Positions 9,108 to 17,546 of a stretch of 64,000 nucleotides of DNA are shown piece after piece. The number at the start of each line of letters is the position of its first letter. Positions within the stretch are counted from its first letter, which is position 1. The translations under genes were made by a program, and so were the position numbers. Origin of the DNA: Paenibacillus luteus (GTDB taxonomy: Bacteria; Bacillota; Bacilli; Paenibacillales; Paenibacillaceae); NCBI RefSeq assembly GCF_006542765.1, contig NZ_SKCD01000011.1, positions 545,520 through 609,519 of the forward strand, written 5' to 3'. The notes under the pieces are model-generated. The model was given only the letters and a program-made list of their open reading frames with translations. It was not told where the DNA came from and ran no database searches.

Positions 9108-10324
9108 TGCGAATCATTTCCTTCATCAGGCCCACACTAGTCACTCTTGTCCTGCTGTTCTTAGCGTTGTACCTATCCGCTTGCTGGAGCAGGCATGAGC
9201 TGAACGAGCTGAGCATCGTCGTAGGATTGGGCATCGACAAGAAAGGCGACCGATACAATGTAACCGCACAAATCGTCAATCCAAGTCAGGTTAGCAGCAA
9301 ACAGGGAACCAGCAGCAACTTCAGCCCCGTCATCTCCTACGAAGCCACCGGGATCTCGATCCCTGAAGCCTTGAGCAGAATGACCGCGAAGGTGGCTAGG
9401 CAGCTATATTTTTCCCACTTGCGCATCTTAATTGTTGGCGAGGAGGTTGCACGCAGCGGAATCAGCAAGCCATTAGATTTTATTGCTAGAAACCGTCAAA
9501 TGCGAACCGACTTCTATCTAGTTGTCGCTAAAGGAACGTCGGCAGGAAAAATATTAAACATGTACAGCCCGATGGACCCCATTCCAGCTAACAACTTGTT
9601 CACCAAACTCGAAACCTCAGATAAACTATGGGCGGCAACGGGAAAAATTACACTAGACAAATTAATTCAGGATTTATCCCGGCAAGGAAAAGGCCCTGCC
9701 CTTACTGCTCTGGAGATTGTAGGAAATCCTACAAAAGGCGACAGTGTCTCAAGCGCTCATATCATTGACCCCGTTGTCATCCTAAAGTATGCGGGCATGG
9801 TTGCCTTTAAGTATGACAAAATGGCTGGCTGGTTAAATGAGAATGACACCAAAGTACTCAATTACATTCAGAATAGCATTGTACAATCAACCGGAACCCT
9901 CTCGTGTCCGAACAGCGAGGGAACTGTGAGCCTTCAGGTCGTTCATTCCCATGCAAAGATTCACGTCAACACAAAAGGAGAACTGCCGGAATTTGAGCTC
10001 ACTTTGAAAACAGAGCAGGACGTTACGGACATTAGCTGTGAATTAGACATCAGCAAACCAGAAACCCTTGTTATGCTAAACCAACTGGCAGACAAGAAAT
10101 TGGAGAGCATGCTAGAGAATACACTGCATAAATTTCAAAAACAGGTGAAAACCGATATTTTTGGATTTGGCGACGAGCTTCACCGTTCCGATCCCAAAAA
10201 GTGGCATAGCATTAAGGATTGGGATCAGACATTCGAAAAGGTGAAAATTAACGTACACTCTATCTGTACGATCAAAAGAATCGGCACAACGATTCAGTCC
10301 GTAAGCAAAGAGACTAAAAAGTAG
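9104..10324 (+). CDS. Ger(x)C-family germination lipoprotein, operon 1
   Basis: The C subunit of the germinant receptor, 406 aa, an outward-facing lipoprotein of the inner spore membrane. The signal peptide ends in a good lipobox LSAC with Cys27, followed by the typical GerC start CWSRHELNELSIVVGLGIDK. The mature protein is hydrophilic with the usual three-domain GerC length. The start codon overlaps the A-subunit stop by 4 nt, so translation is coupled. It is followed 12 nt later by the small D-type gene. Lipidation at Cys27 is expected to be needed for function, by analogy with characterised receptors. Confidence 0.94.
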   Translation: MMRIISFIRPTLVTLVLLFLALYLSACWSRHELNELSIVVGLGIDKKGDRYNVTAQIVNPSQVSSKQGTSSNFSPVISYEATGISIPEALSRMTAKVARQLYFSHLRILIVGEEVARSGISKPLDFIARNRQMRTDFYLVVAKGTSAGKILNMYSPMDPIPANNLFTKLETSDKLWAATGKITLDKLIQDLSRQGKGPALTALEIVGNPTKGDSVSSAHIIDPVVILKYAGMVAFKYDKMAGWLNENDTKVLNYIQNSIVQSTGTLSCPNSEGTVSLQVVHSHAKIHVNTKGELPEFELTLKTEQDVTDISCELDISKPETLVMLNQLADKKLESMLENTLHKFQKQVKTDIFGFGDELHRSDPKKWHSIKDWDQTFEKVKINVHSICTIKRIGTTIQSVSKETKK

Positions 10325-10336
10325 GAGGACGCTGCC

Positions 10337-10570
10337 ATGTGGCTGTGGGTGGGAATCATCGGGGCTTGGGGCTGGGTATGCGCGGTTGACGTGCCTCCTC
10401 TGCTTCGTGAACACAAAATAAAGGAGCTTATGCTGGTTTCCCTGATCATGATTGTAATGACCGCTGGAAGCATGACTTATATTTATATGAGCAGGCCACC
10501 TAACCCATTGGTTTGGCTAGGAAAATGGATTTCACCTTACGCACGGGCACTCTATTCGCTTATGTCCTGA
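10337..10570 (+). CDS. Small two-TM germinant-receptor D-type subunit, operon 1
   Basis: A 77-aa membrane protein with AGGAGG directly before ATG 10337, so it is a real gene. It has two hydrophobic segments (about 2-20 and 32-52) separated by a short charged loop, then a PPNP motif and an amphipathic tail. It lies between the C and B genes, and a protein of the same design (82 aa) occupies the identical place in operon 2. Small two-helix D subunits encoded in some Bacillus germinant-receptor operons are known and can modulate germination rate. Assignment to that group rests on size, topology and position, because sequence similarity is low in this family. Confidence 0.8.
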   Translation: MWLWVGIIGAWGWVCAVDVPPLLREHKIKELMLVSLIMIVMTAGSMTYIYMSRPPNPLVWLGKWISPYARALYSLMS

Positions 10571-10583
10571 AAGGAATAATGTT

Positions 10584-11711
10584 ATGGTAAATAAAGATAT
10601 GCTTAGCGTTCGTACGTTTTCAATTTTGGTTATTTTTTTCACCATTGGAACATCTATCCTCATTACACCAGCCGGACTCGCTCTAGAAGCTAATCAAGAC
10701 GGCTGGCTGGCTGCCCTATTAGGCGTGGGGTTAAATGGTCTGATGGTCCTCATTTACATCCTGCTTGGCAAGCGACATAACGATAAAACGCTTGTTGAGA
10801 TGTGCCATGCGGCTTTCGGCAAATGGGCAGGAAATGTCTTAGGGATTTGTTTTGTCTTGTTCTTCTACTTGCTGGCAGCGCTTATGGTCGGAGATCTCGG
10901 TTATTTTTTGACGACGCAAAATTTACCCGAAACGCCTATTGAAGTGCTGCAAATATTGTTTGTTATCATTATTGTTTTTGCCGTCCGGGCCGGGCTGGTC
11001 GTTTATTCACGAGCCGCGCAAATTTTTTTTCCGATTTTAATTTGCTTTTTCGGCTTGCTGATCCTTCCTATATTGCCAAAAATAAATATTAATAATTTTG
11101 AACCGATGCTGGAATATGGCTTTATGCCGATCGTTAAGGCAGGTTTCTCCTTCTCTGGTTTGCAAGAAATGGTCGTTCTGCTCATGCTGTATCCTTACGT
11201 AAAGAAACCAGCATCGAGCAACGGAGGTTTTATGGGAGGCGTTTTAGTTGGCGGAATTGTCTTAATTGTTACTTCAATGGGATGCATTGGCGTTATGGGC
11301 GCCAGCGTGACTTCCAATCAATTGTTTCCTGCCTACGTACTGGCCAAAAATATTAGTATTGGTCATTTTCTAGAGCGAATTGAAGGCTTAATGATTTTCA
11401 TATGGATCATGTCCATTGTCATGAAAATCGTCATTACGCTGGACGCTTCCGTTATCGGATTGGGCCAACTTTTGAAATTAAAGGATACAAAACCATTTAT
11501 CATTCCATTAGGTTTTGGCATAGTCGTTCTTGCTTTGCTTTGTTACCCGAATACGATATTTATCCAAGATTTCCTGTCCAAGAACTGGGCGCCGTTCGCT
11601 TCTATTTTTACGCTGTTCTTGCCTATGCTGCTCCTTGTTGTGCTCCTTCTCCAGAAGAAGAAAGTAGACGAAAATCCTATCAGCGCTTCTACAGAAAAGC
11701 AAAAGGTATAA
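10584..11711 (+). CDS. Spore germination receptor B subunit (GerB-type endospore permease), operon 1
   Basis: The 375-aa integral membrane B subunit, with about ten hydrophobic segments and the APC-like fold expected of GerAB proteins. The N-terminus contains the conserved FTIGTSILITPAGLA stretch, equivalent to the first half-broken helix that contributes to the ligand pocket. In characterised receptors this subunit binds the germinant amino acid or sugar, so it should set the specificity of operon 1. AAGGA precedes ATG 10584, 13 nt after the D gene. It is the last gene of the operon, and a hairpin follows within 6 nt of the stop. Confidence 0.95.
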   Translation: MVNKDMLSVRTFSILVIFFTIGTSILITPAGLALEANQDGWLAALLGVGLNGLMVLIYILLGKRHNDKTLVEMCHAAFGKWAGNVLGICFVLFFYLLAALMVGDLGYFLTTQNLPETPIEVLQILFVIIIVFAVRAGLVVYSRAAQIFFPILICFFGLLILPILPKININNFEPMLEYGFMPIVKAGFSFSGLQEMVVLLMLYPYVKKPASSNGGFMGGVLVGGIVLIVTSMGCIGVMGASVTSNQLFPAYVLAKNISIGHFLERIEGLMIFIWIMSIVMKIVITLDASVIGLGQLLKLKDTKPFIIPLGFGIVVLALLCYPNTIFIQDFLSKNWAPFASIFTLFLPMLLLVVLLLQKKKVDENPISASTEKQKV

Positions 11712-11716
11712 AAAAT

Positions 11717-11738
11717 CCCTATGCCAAGCGGCACAGGG
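11717..11738. terminator. Hairpin terminator between convergent genes
   Basis: The stem CCCTATGCC / GGCACAGGG has one mismatch and a 4-nt loop, with an A-run on the left and CTTT on the right. It sits between the ends of the germination B gene (+) and the 11744-12445 gene (-), and may serve both directions. Confidence 0.6.
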
Positions 11739-11743
11739 CTTTA

Positions 11744-12445
11744 TCATTTTGTTGAATTGTGCATTTCCATCAAATCATCCAATGGAGCTGCATATTCCCT
11801 CCATCTCGGCGGAACATCTAGCTCATCGGCAATGTAGATAGCCCTCAAATAACGAGTGATAAAGCTTACTCGGTCTTCGATCAACACTTCGTGAATTTCA
11901 GATACTTGCTCCGGAACAAGTCGGTTCGACACTTTCTTGAATTGCGCCAAGGGCAAAAACATCACTGGACTTTTCTTATAGCTGCACAGATGCGGGAAAC
12001 GCGGTGAGCTCCCCGAATCATATTTTGACAATTTGACAGTTGCTTGGCATGCCGTCATAAGCGAATAAGCATCGAATGCCAGAACGGCAAAAGATTCATT
12101 CGGTTCCCTGCGCCTATAGGTATCTAACATTTTTCGGCAATCCTTCAAGGTAGGCCAGAGAAAGACATGCCGATCCAGGCAAGCACGAAACGCTTGTTGC
12201 GTGGTCGATTCATCTATCATCACATCCGGGATTTTCAGATGGGCGTTTATGGTTAGGCTGTATTCAGCATAATTCAACGTCATGGCCTTTTGCCGACGTT
12301 CCACGGTAGGCTGCCCCTGCAAATGCTGGCTTGAAAATAGCGAATCATAGTTAGCCATCATCGGCAAATTGCTAGCTCTTGTAAAATGGTACAACGATTT
12401 TCGCGTGTTTGATTTCGTTATGACTGCTGCCACCGTATCGTACAT
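11744..12445 (-). CDS. DUF7002-like protein with N-terminal LYHFT motif
   Basis: A soluble protein of 233 aa. It starts with a segment SLYHFTRASNLPMM resembling the opening of DUF7002 proteins and of the DarT group of ADP-ribosyltransferase-fold enzymes. Further DUF7002-like elements are a CLDRHVFLWP segment, a VLAFDAYSLM segment, a KYDSGSSPRFPH segment near the middle, and a late EVLIEDRVSFITRYL helix. GAGGAGAAG precedes ATG 12445. It lies alone between a germination operon (convergent) and an MFS transporter (same strand). No antitoxin-like partner is adjacent. Family membership comes from remembered patterns, and catalytic activity is not shown. Confidence 0.55.
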   Translation of the reverse strand: MYDTVAAVITKSNTRKSLYHFTRASNLPMMANYDSLFSSQHLQGQPTVERRQKAMTLNYAEYSLTINAHLKIPDVMIDESTTQQAFRACLDRHVFLWPTLKDCRKMLDTYRRREPNESFAVLAFDAYSLMTACQATVKLSKYDSGSSPRFPHLCSYKKSPVMFLPLAQFKKVSNRLVPEQVSEIHEVLIEDRVSFITRYLRAIYIADELDVPPRWREYAAPLDDLMEMHNSTK

Positions 12446-12545
12446 CTAACTTCTCCTCTTTCTCATGCCCCTCGTTGCAGGCTAGATGACGGATTTATTC
12501 AGCTACAATCATGCCCATCTGTCCTGATAGTCATACCGAAAAGTA

Positions 12546-13688
12546 TTACTTCTGTCTACCATATCGCCAATACAGAATGAATCCGAACAGCATGCCTAGG
12601 AATGACAACGCTGATATTGATAGATAAAGGGTTTGTGCCCCGTAAGTCTCATAAATAAACCCGCCTGCATAAGAAGCGATGATCCCTGATACGCCAAAAA
12701 AGAGCAGCGCCAATACAGTTTGGCCCGTAGCCCTCCATTCGACGGGAACAATGCGGTATAAATATTGAATCGCCGCTGAATAAAATATAGGAAATGTGAG
12801 CAATTGCATGATTTGCAAATAGGCCAGCATATGTGGATCGGTAATCCATGCGGACAGAAAAAAACGCAAGAAAAAAAATACGGAGGCAATCGAAATCAGC
12901 ATGAGTTCCTTGCCCTTGCGCATCCACCAGAAGCTTAAAGCGAATACCAGAATCTCACTGCCTGCCGCCAAAAAGAAGGCCTGGCCAACGAGCTCTGGAC
13001 TACCGCCCAGCTCACGGATATAAATGCCAAGGTAAGTATCATTCATGCGGGCGGGAACCGAGCATACAAATACGAGCAGCAAAAACAGCAGCGTTTCTTT
13101 GTTGCTCATAAACAGCTTAAGGCTGTTTAAAGTAACTGGTTTGCCCGTTACCGGAACATCAGTCATCTTCCAGCTAATTAGAAAGCTGATCAGGCCAATA
13201 CAAACAAAGAGCAAAGCCAAGCTATGCGCTCCGAAGTATGACATGACATATCCCGTAAGCAAGGAAGTTACCGCATAACCCAACGCTCCGTATGTACGTA
13301 TGGACCCATAACTGACTCCAGCCGCTTCTGATACGGAGAAATTCAAGCTTTCTGTTAACGGATCGATTGGCATAAGAAAAAAATATAACAGCATCGCAAA
13401 CAGAATCAGCAAAAAGAAACTGCTGGAGCTGTAGAGAAAATAGCCGACAACGCTTGAGATTAGAACAAGCAGGAGAAGGATTTTGCGAATCGTCTTCTTC
13501 TTATCGCTAATCATCCCCCACAAGGGCTGAGTGATAATAGTCACAAACCCTCCGGTTCCGATAATGAAACCGATTTGTGCAGGCTGTAAGCCTTGATCAT
13601 CCAGATAAACTGGAAGAAAAGTAATGAACATGGAAAGCAATGCAAAATACATAAAGTTAAAGCTTCGGAGCAGTCTTAAAGCATTCAT
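12546..13688 (-). CDS. MFS transporter, MFS_1_like group
   Basis: A membrane protein of 380 aa with about twelve hydrophobic segments and the MFS cytoplasmic loop GMISDKKKTIRK after the second helix. The N-terminal FYALLSMF-like start, FLPVYLDDQGL and the short length fit the group containing LacY- and HcaT-like carriers (MFS_1_like). It is probably a proton-coupled transporter for a sugar or small organic molecule, but the substrate cannot be read from the sequence. An AGAGGTG site lies somewhat far (about 12 nt) from ATG 13688. It appears to stand alone, with a 100-bp gap to the DUF7002-like gene downstream. Confidence 0.85.
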   Translation of the reverse strand: MNALRLLRSFNFMYFALLSMFITFLPVYLDDQGLQPAQIGFIIGTGGFVTIITQPLWGMISDKKKTIRKILLLLVLISSVVGYFLYSSSSFFLLILFAMLLYFFLMPIDPLTESLNFSVSEAAGVSYGSIRTYGALGYAVTSLLTGYVMSYFGAHSLALLFVCIGLISFLISWKMTDVPVTGKPVTLNSLKLFMSNKETLLFLLLVFVCSVPARMNDTYLGIYIRELGGSPELVGQAFFLAAGSEILVFALSFWWMRKGKELMLISIASVFFFLRFFLSAWITDPHMLAYLQIMQLLTFPIFYSAAIQYLYRIVPVEWRATGQTVLALLFFGVSGIIASYAGGFIYETYGAQTLYLSISALSFLGMLFGFILYWRYGRQK

Positions 13689-13864
13689 AGACGTTTGGAC
13701 ACCTCTAGTGGTTTTCTGGAATGGGTTGCGGGCTATTTTTTATTATCGCGTAGCTATAAGTTGCCTCCTTATATGTCATTAGCCGCTATTTCTCAAGTAT
13801 AACAGATGTGGACGGATTTCAACCTTCAAACGGTAAGGAGATCGCTTGCATCAAAAAAAAAGAC

Positions 13865-13899
13865 GCTGCAACACTCGAAAAAATCGTGTTGACAGCAGC
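13865..13899 (-). terminator. Terminator of the 13931-14845 gene
   Basis: An imperfect hairpin (GCTGC-AACAC / GTGTT-GACA-GCAGC) flanked on the minus-strand downstream side by a nine-base T run (bases 13855-13863 read as A on the plus strand), 31 nt after the stop. Confidence 0.75.
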
Positions 13900-13930
13900 C
13901 TTTTTAATTAAAATAATTGGGTGGTTGCAA

Positions 13931-14845
13931 CTAGGTCCGGCTGACCCATGCCTCTGTAAGCAGTTCATTATTGATACCAACGCCGGCCAATGCACCTAGC
14001 GAAGCAGCTATGATCGCCTGAAACAGCTCCGATGCGGCATCGCCTGCGCTATATATACCAGGCACGTTCGTTTTTCCAACGCTATCAACGATAACAGTTC
14101 CTGATTCCGTGACTTCGCAGCCGATGGCTTGGGGCAGGTTTGATCCGGCAGCTAGCTTTGGCGCGAAGAAAATACCTTTGCACGGAACGATTGTCCCATC
14201 CTGCAATGCAACGTGCTGAACCTGACCATCCGTGGATTCAATGCGTGCAATCGGTGAATCAAATACCGGAACTTGATGCTGCTTCAGCTCCTCGCGCTGT
14301 TCATCCGTTAAATCGTCAGGACCATCCGTGCAAATCGAATACTGGCTCGTCCATCCGGATATCATTTTAGCTAAGTGCATCGCCCGGGCACCTTTGACAA
14401 TTAACACGAGCGGCTGATCCCTTAATTCCCAGCCGTCGCAATACGGACAAACAAACGCGCTTTTGCCATACACCTCGGTCAAGCCATCAATATCTAAAGG
14501 AAGGTCCTTCATTCCTACTGCAAACAGCAGCTTTTTGAACCGGTAGCCCTTCCCTTGTGAAGTCGTAATTTGAAAATCGCCATCGGTACCAGAAACGGAA
14601 ACAGCCGCTTCTTCTACGAATTGAACCGAAGGATATTGATTAATCTGCTCCTTTGCGATACGCCGAAATTCGCTAGGTGTAACTCCATCTCTGGTTAAAA
14701 AACCATGAGTCTCCCGCGTAACGCGGTTACGCGGGCGCCCTTCGTCGATAACGATCACACTTTTTCTTGCTCTGCCTAGTACAAGAGCTGCATTCATCCC
14801 GGCTGGTCCCCCGCCGATAATCCCTACATCAATTAGTTGCTCCAT
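13931..14845 (-). CDS. NAD(P)/FAD-dependent oxidoreductase, thioredoxin-reductase-like
   Basis: A flavoprotein of 304 aa. It has the FAD-binding motif GIIGGGPAGMNAAL at the N-terminus, a redox-active dithiol in VCPYCDGWE (near residue 137), and a second FAD contact in GIYSAGDAA near the C-terminus. Overall organisation is that of low-molecular-weight thioredoxin reductases. The NAD(P)-binding loop reads LIVKGARAMH instead of the canonical GxGxxA, so nucleotide use may differ. CPYC in place of the usual CATC also separates it from classic TrxB. ATG 14845 is preceded by AGGTG at good spacing, preferred over an in-frame GTG at 14854. The gene is monocistronic. Its electron acceptor is unknown. 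Confidence 0.85.
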   Translation of the reverse strand: MEQLIDVGIIGGGPAGMNAALVLGRARKSVIVIDEGRPRNRVTRETHGFLTRDGVTPSEFRRIAKEQINQYPSVQFVEEAAVSVSGTDGDFQITTSQGKGYRFKKLLFAVGMKDLPLDIDGLTEVYGKSAFVCPYCDGWELRDQPLVLIVKGARAMHLAKMISGWTSQYSICTDGPDDLTDEQREELKQHQVPVFDSPIARIESTDGQVQHVALQDGTIVPCKGIFFAPKLAAGSNLPQAIGCEVTESGTVIVDSVGKTNVPGIYSAGDAASELFQAIIAASLGALAGVGINNELLTEAWVSRT

Positions 14846-15035
14846 AATTAACACCTTCCCATGTCTTTAATATCTTCAAATAGAACAAAAGAAATAATCA
14901 GAGATAATTAGTATCCTTAATATCTACTATAAACGATGACACTTCTTTTATCAAGCTAGGATTTTATCTGACTACTTCATAGTAATATTTTCCCTTTCTC
15001 ATTTACTGCGACACTTTTATGCTTCATCATCAAAA

Positions 15036-15072
15036 AACCTTCAACACCACAACATAAATGGCATTGAAGGTT
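15036..15072 (-). terminator. Terminator of the phosphoesterase operon
   Basis: A 9-bp perfect stem (AACCTTCAA / TTGAAGGTT) around a 19-nt loop, with TTTTTTGATG following on the minus strand. It is 10 nt past the stop of the metallophosphoesterase gene and ends the five-gene operon. Confidence 0.8.
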
Positions 15073-15082
15073 CTTTATCCTA

Positions 15083-16144
15083 TTAATAAGTAAAATTGCG
15101 GTGCATGCCTGCGCCAATTCGGTATGCCGTTATCCTTGAATGCTCAAAATCGGCGGTCATGATGTCGAAAGCGCTCTCCGAAGCCGTTCCCTTTACCCGT
15201 TCTGGCGAATTTGCAAATTCTTGGTGTGTGCAAGCGTTTAAAGTAGACACCATCGGAATCCCATCTTTATAGACGACTTGGTCATGGTGCACATGTCCGA
15301 ACAGGCATCCTATTACCGTACCCGGTACTTGTTTGGAGAAGTCGGCTACTACCTTTTCCCCAGGAGCTCCTTCAAGAGCATACGACCCATAAGTTCCTCC
15401 CTCTCGGAAAGCCTTTAGGATTCCCCATAATGCTTCATCGTTGCGCACCGCATGATCGGCCCCTACGATATCTTCCTGTAAAATCGGAACATGCGAGGCA
15501 ATCAGCACACGCCAGCCCGCTTTATTATGAAGGACAAGCGCTTCGTTTGCCAGCCAGCTTAACTGCTTGGCAGAAAAAATATAATGCCATTGCCCTAGGA
15601 GAGCCAATTCCCCATTTTCCTTGTGAGTATAAGGAAAATCCGTACAATCCAATACGATGACCCTTGTTTTCTTATGCGGAATATCCACGTAATAATATAA
15701 GCTCATTGGGTGTTCGGTATTGAAGGATGCTAGCTCCTTAACAGGGTCAAGCGTAATTTCGCGAGTTTCATGCGGATAAACAACATGCTCGGCGCCTCCG
15801 CTCTGAAGCTCGTAATCATATATGGAATTATCATCATGATTCCCTTTTACCATCAAGAGAGGAACACCCGCAGCAGCAAGCTCAGCGGTCATTTCCCTTT
15901 GGGCTGCGACCACCTCGGACTTCGGGCCATTAATGCTGATATCGCCGCCGCACAAAATAAAGTCCAGAGGCAAGTTCTTTGCGATTTCCCCAATTATCCG
16001 AGCAGAGTTGAGCTGATTCCCGCCCAACCCATGATGCAGATCCGTTATAAACACAAAGTTTAAGGTACGTTCGTTCTGGCTATCCGCCAGATTCTCAATT
16101 GCAGTCCTAGCGATATCCGCGTATAACTCGTCTATCCCCGCCAT
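15083..16144 (-). CDS. Calcineurin-like metallophosphoesterase
   Basis: A 353-aa enzyme with the metal-binding motifs of the calcineurin fold: FITDLHHG (D-x-H), CGGDISINGP (GDx), VKGNHDD (GNHD), a later His in ASHVP, and the terminal GHVHHD (GHxH). There is no signal peptide, so it is cytoplasmic. GAGGAG precedes ATG 16144. It is the last gene of an operon with two UgpA/UgpE-type permeases, a binding lipoprotein and an EamA permease, which suggests that it removes phosphate from an imported phospho-compound such as a glycerophosphodiester or sugar phosphate. That role is inferred from context only. The class also hydrolyses cyclic nucleotides. Confidence 0.9.
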   Translation of the reverse strand: MAGIDELYADIARTAIENLADSQNERTLNFVFITDLHHGLGGNQLNSARIIGEIAKNLPLDFILCGGDISINGPKSEVVAAQREMTAELAAAGVPLLMVKGNHDDNSIYDYELQSGGAEHVVYPHETREITLDPVKELASFNTEHPMSLYYYVDIPHKKTRVIVLDCTDFPYTHKENGELALLGQWHYIFSAKQLSWLANEALVLHNKAGWRVLIASHVPILQEDIVGADHAVRNDEALWGILKAFREGGTYGSYALEGAPGEKVVADFSKQVPGTVIGCLFGHVHHDQVVYKDGIPMVSTLNACTHQEFANSPERVKGTASESAFDIMTADFEHSRITAYRIGAGMHRNFTY

Positions 16145-16158
16145 GACGCTTCATCTCC

Positions 16159-17487
16159 TCATTTTTTGCTCAAATATTTGTCTAACTCCTTCTGTGCGGT
16201 CTGCTGCGCTTCCTTCAACGCTTCTGCTGCGGGCCTGTTCTCGATCTCCACGCGGTCAGCCGCAAGCTTCAGCGCATCGTTGATTTTCCCATTTGTCGGA
16301 TCCGCAAAATACGGGCTGGCGGTTTTAGCTTGCTTAAGCGGTGCCGCAAAATGAGGATTTTCTTTCGTATAGGCAACAAAAGCAGCGTCTTCAGCAGCCG
16401 AATTACGCACTGCGATATAACCGGTTTCAATCGACCATTTTGCAGTATTTTTCGTATTCGTAAAAAAGGATAGCCATTTGAAAGCAGCGGCTTGCTTCTC
16501 AGGTGAAGCATTTCCCAGAATTGCAGCATAGACTCCCGCGGCTTCCGGCTTCGCTTCATGCCCTTCCCAGCCTGGCTGAGGTGCAGCGCCGATAATGGAG
16601 AAATCCAAATCCCCAATGTCGCCGGTTGAGCCCGTATAGCCTAATGCCCGACCATGCATAACGTCATCGATTGTTTTGTACCAATATTCCCAGCCTTGCC
16701 CGCCAAAATGTATGCGCATAATCTTGTCTTCATGAATCCATTTGCGGAAAGCATCCCAGGTTTCAATCCACTCTTGGCTATCAATCAGCACCTTCGTACC
16801 GTCATCGCTCAAAATTTTGCCGCCTCGACTGAGCGTGGCGTCGATGAGATTCGAGTGGTTCCACATCGGCTCCCAACCATAAACTTTGGTTTCACCATTT
16901 TCTTTCACCGTCATCTGCTTGGCAACCTCAGCCAGCCCCTCCCACGTTGCAAGCTTGTCCGGGCTAATGCCTGCTTTCTCCAGCATGTCTTTACGGTAAT
17001 AAAGCAGCTGAGTTCTACCGTATAAAGGAAGGAAATATTGCTTGCCGTCAACTTTGCCCGGCTCATAAAAGGAAGATACGAAGTCACTCGGATCAAAATC
17101 AGCTTGCCCTGCGATTAACCCGTCCAAATCCGCAAAATAGCCTTTTCTAGCCCAATCCCTGTCCTCTACGAGTGCGGCGGCAGGCGGGTCTCCCGCAGCA
17201 ATGGCCGCTTGCAGCTTCTGTTTCGTTTCATCATAATTCCCTTGAATAACCGCCTTCACGACTACCTCGCTCTGTGATTGGTTAAAGTCATCCATGATGG
17301 ATTGCATCGTTTCCCCCAGCTTGCCTCCCAAGCCGTGCCAGAACTCAATTTCCACTGCTTTGGCTGCCGGGCCATTCGTGCCACCGGCTGAATTCGTTTC
17401 TTTTCCGGAATTGCTGCCGCATGCCGCTAGCAGTGCCGTCAGAATAAGCACGACTATCGTGTTGTTCCATTTTTTTGTATTCTTCAT
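16159..17487 (-). CDS. ABC transporter substrate-binding lipoprotein (family 1, UgpB/MalE-like)
   Basis: A 442-aa exported lipoprotein with lipobox LLAAC near residue 23 and a Gly/Asn linker, then a family-1 solute-binding fold (IEFWHGLGG at the start, YGRTQLLYYRKDMLEKAG in the middle). ATG 17487 (MKNTKKWNN) is chosen because it gives a normal signal peptide and is preceded by GGGAGG; an in-frame upstream Met at 17550 would add a non-signal leader. It works with the permeases at 17547-18389 and 18404-19282. No ATPase is encoded nearby, so a shared MsmX/UgpC-type ATPase is expected. The WHGLGG start resembles UgpB-type binders, but ligand identity is not proven. Confidence 0.92.
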   Translation of the reverse strand: MKNTKKWNNTIVVLILTALLAACGSNSGKETNSAGGTNGPAAKAVEIEFWHGLGGKLGETMQSIMDDFNQSQSEVVVKAVIQGNYDETKQKLQAAIAAGDPPAAALVEDRDWARKGYFADLDGLIAGQADFDPSDFVSSFYEPGKVDGKQYFLPLYGRTQLLYYRKDMLEKAGISPDKLATWEGLAEVAKQMTVKENGETKVYGWEPMWNHSNLIDATLSRGGKILSDDGTKVLIDSQEWIETWDAFRKWIHEDKIMRIHFGGQGWEYWYKTIDDVMHGRALGYTGSTGDIGDLDFSIIGAAPQPGWEGHEAKPEAAGVYAAILGNASPEKQAAAFKWLSFFTNTKNTAKWSIETGYIAVRNSAAEDAAFVAYTKENPHFAAPLKQAKTASPYFADPTNGKINDALKLAADRVEIENRPAAEALKEAQQTAQKELDKYLSKK

Positions 17488-17546
17488 GTTTGTCTTGACC
17501 TCCCATTTCATTTGTTTGTTCATGACATTCGCCCCTGCAGTTACGA

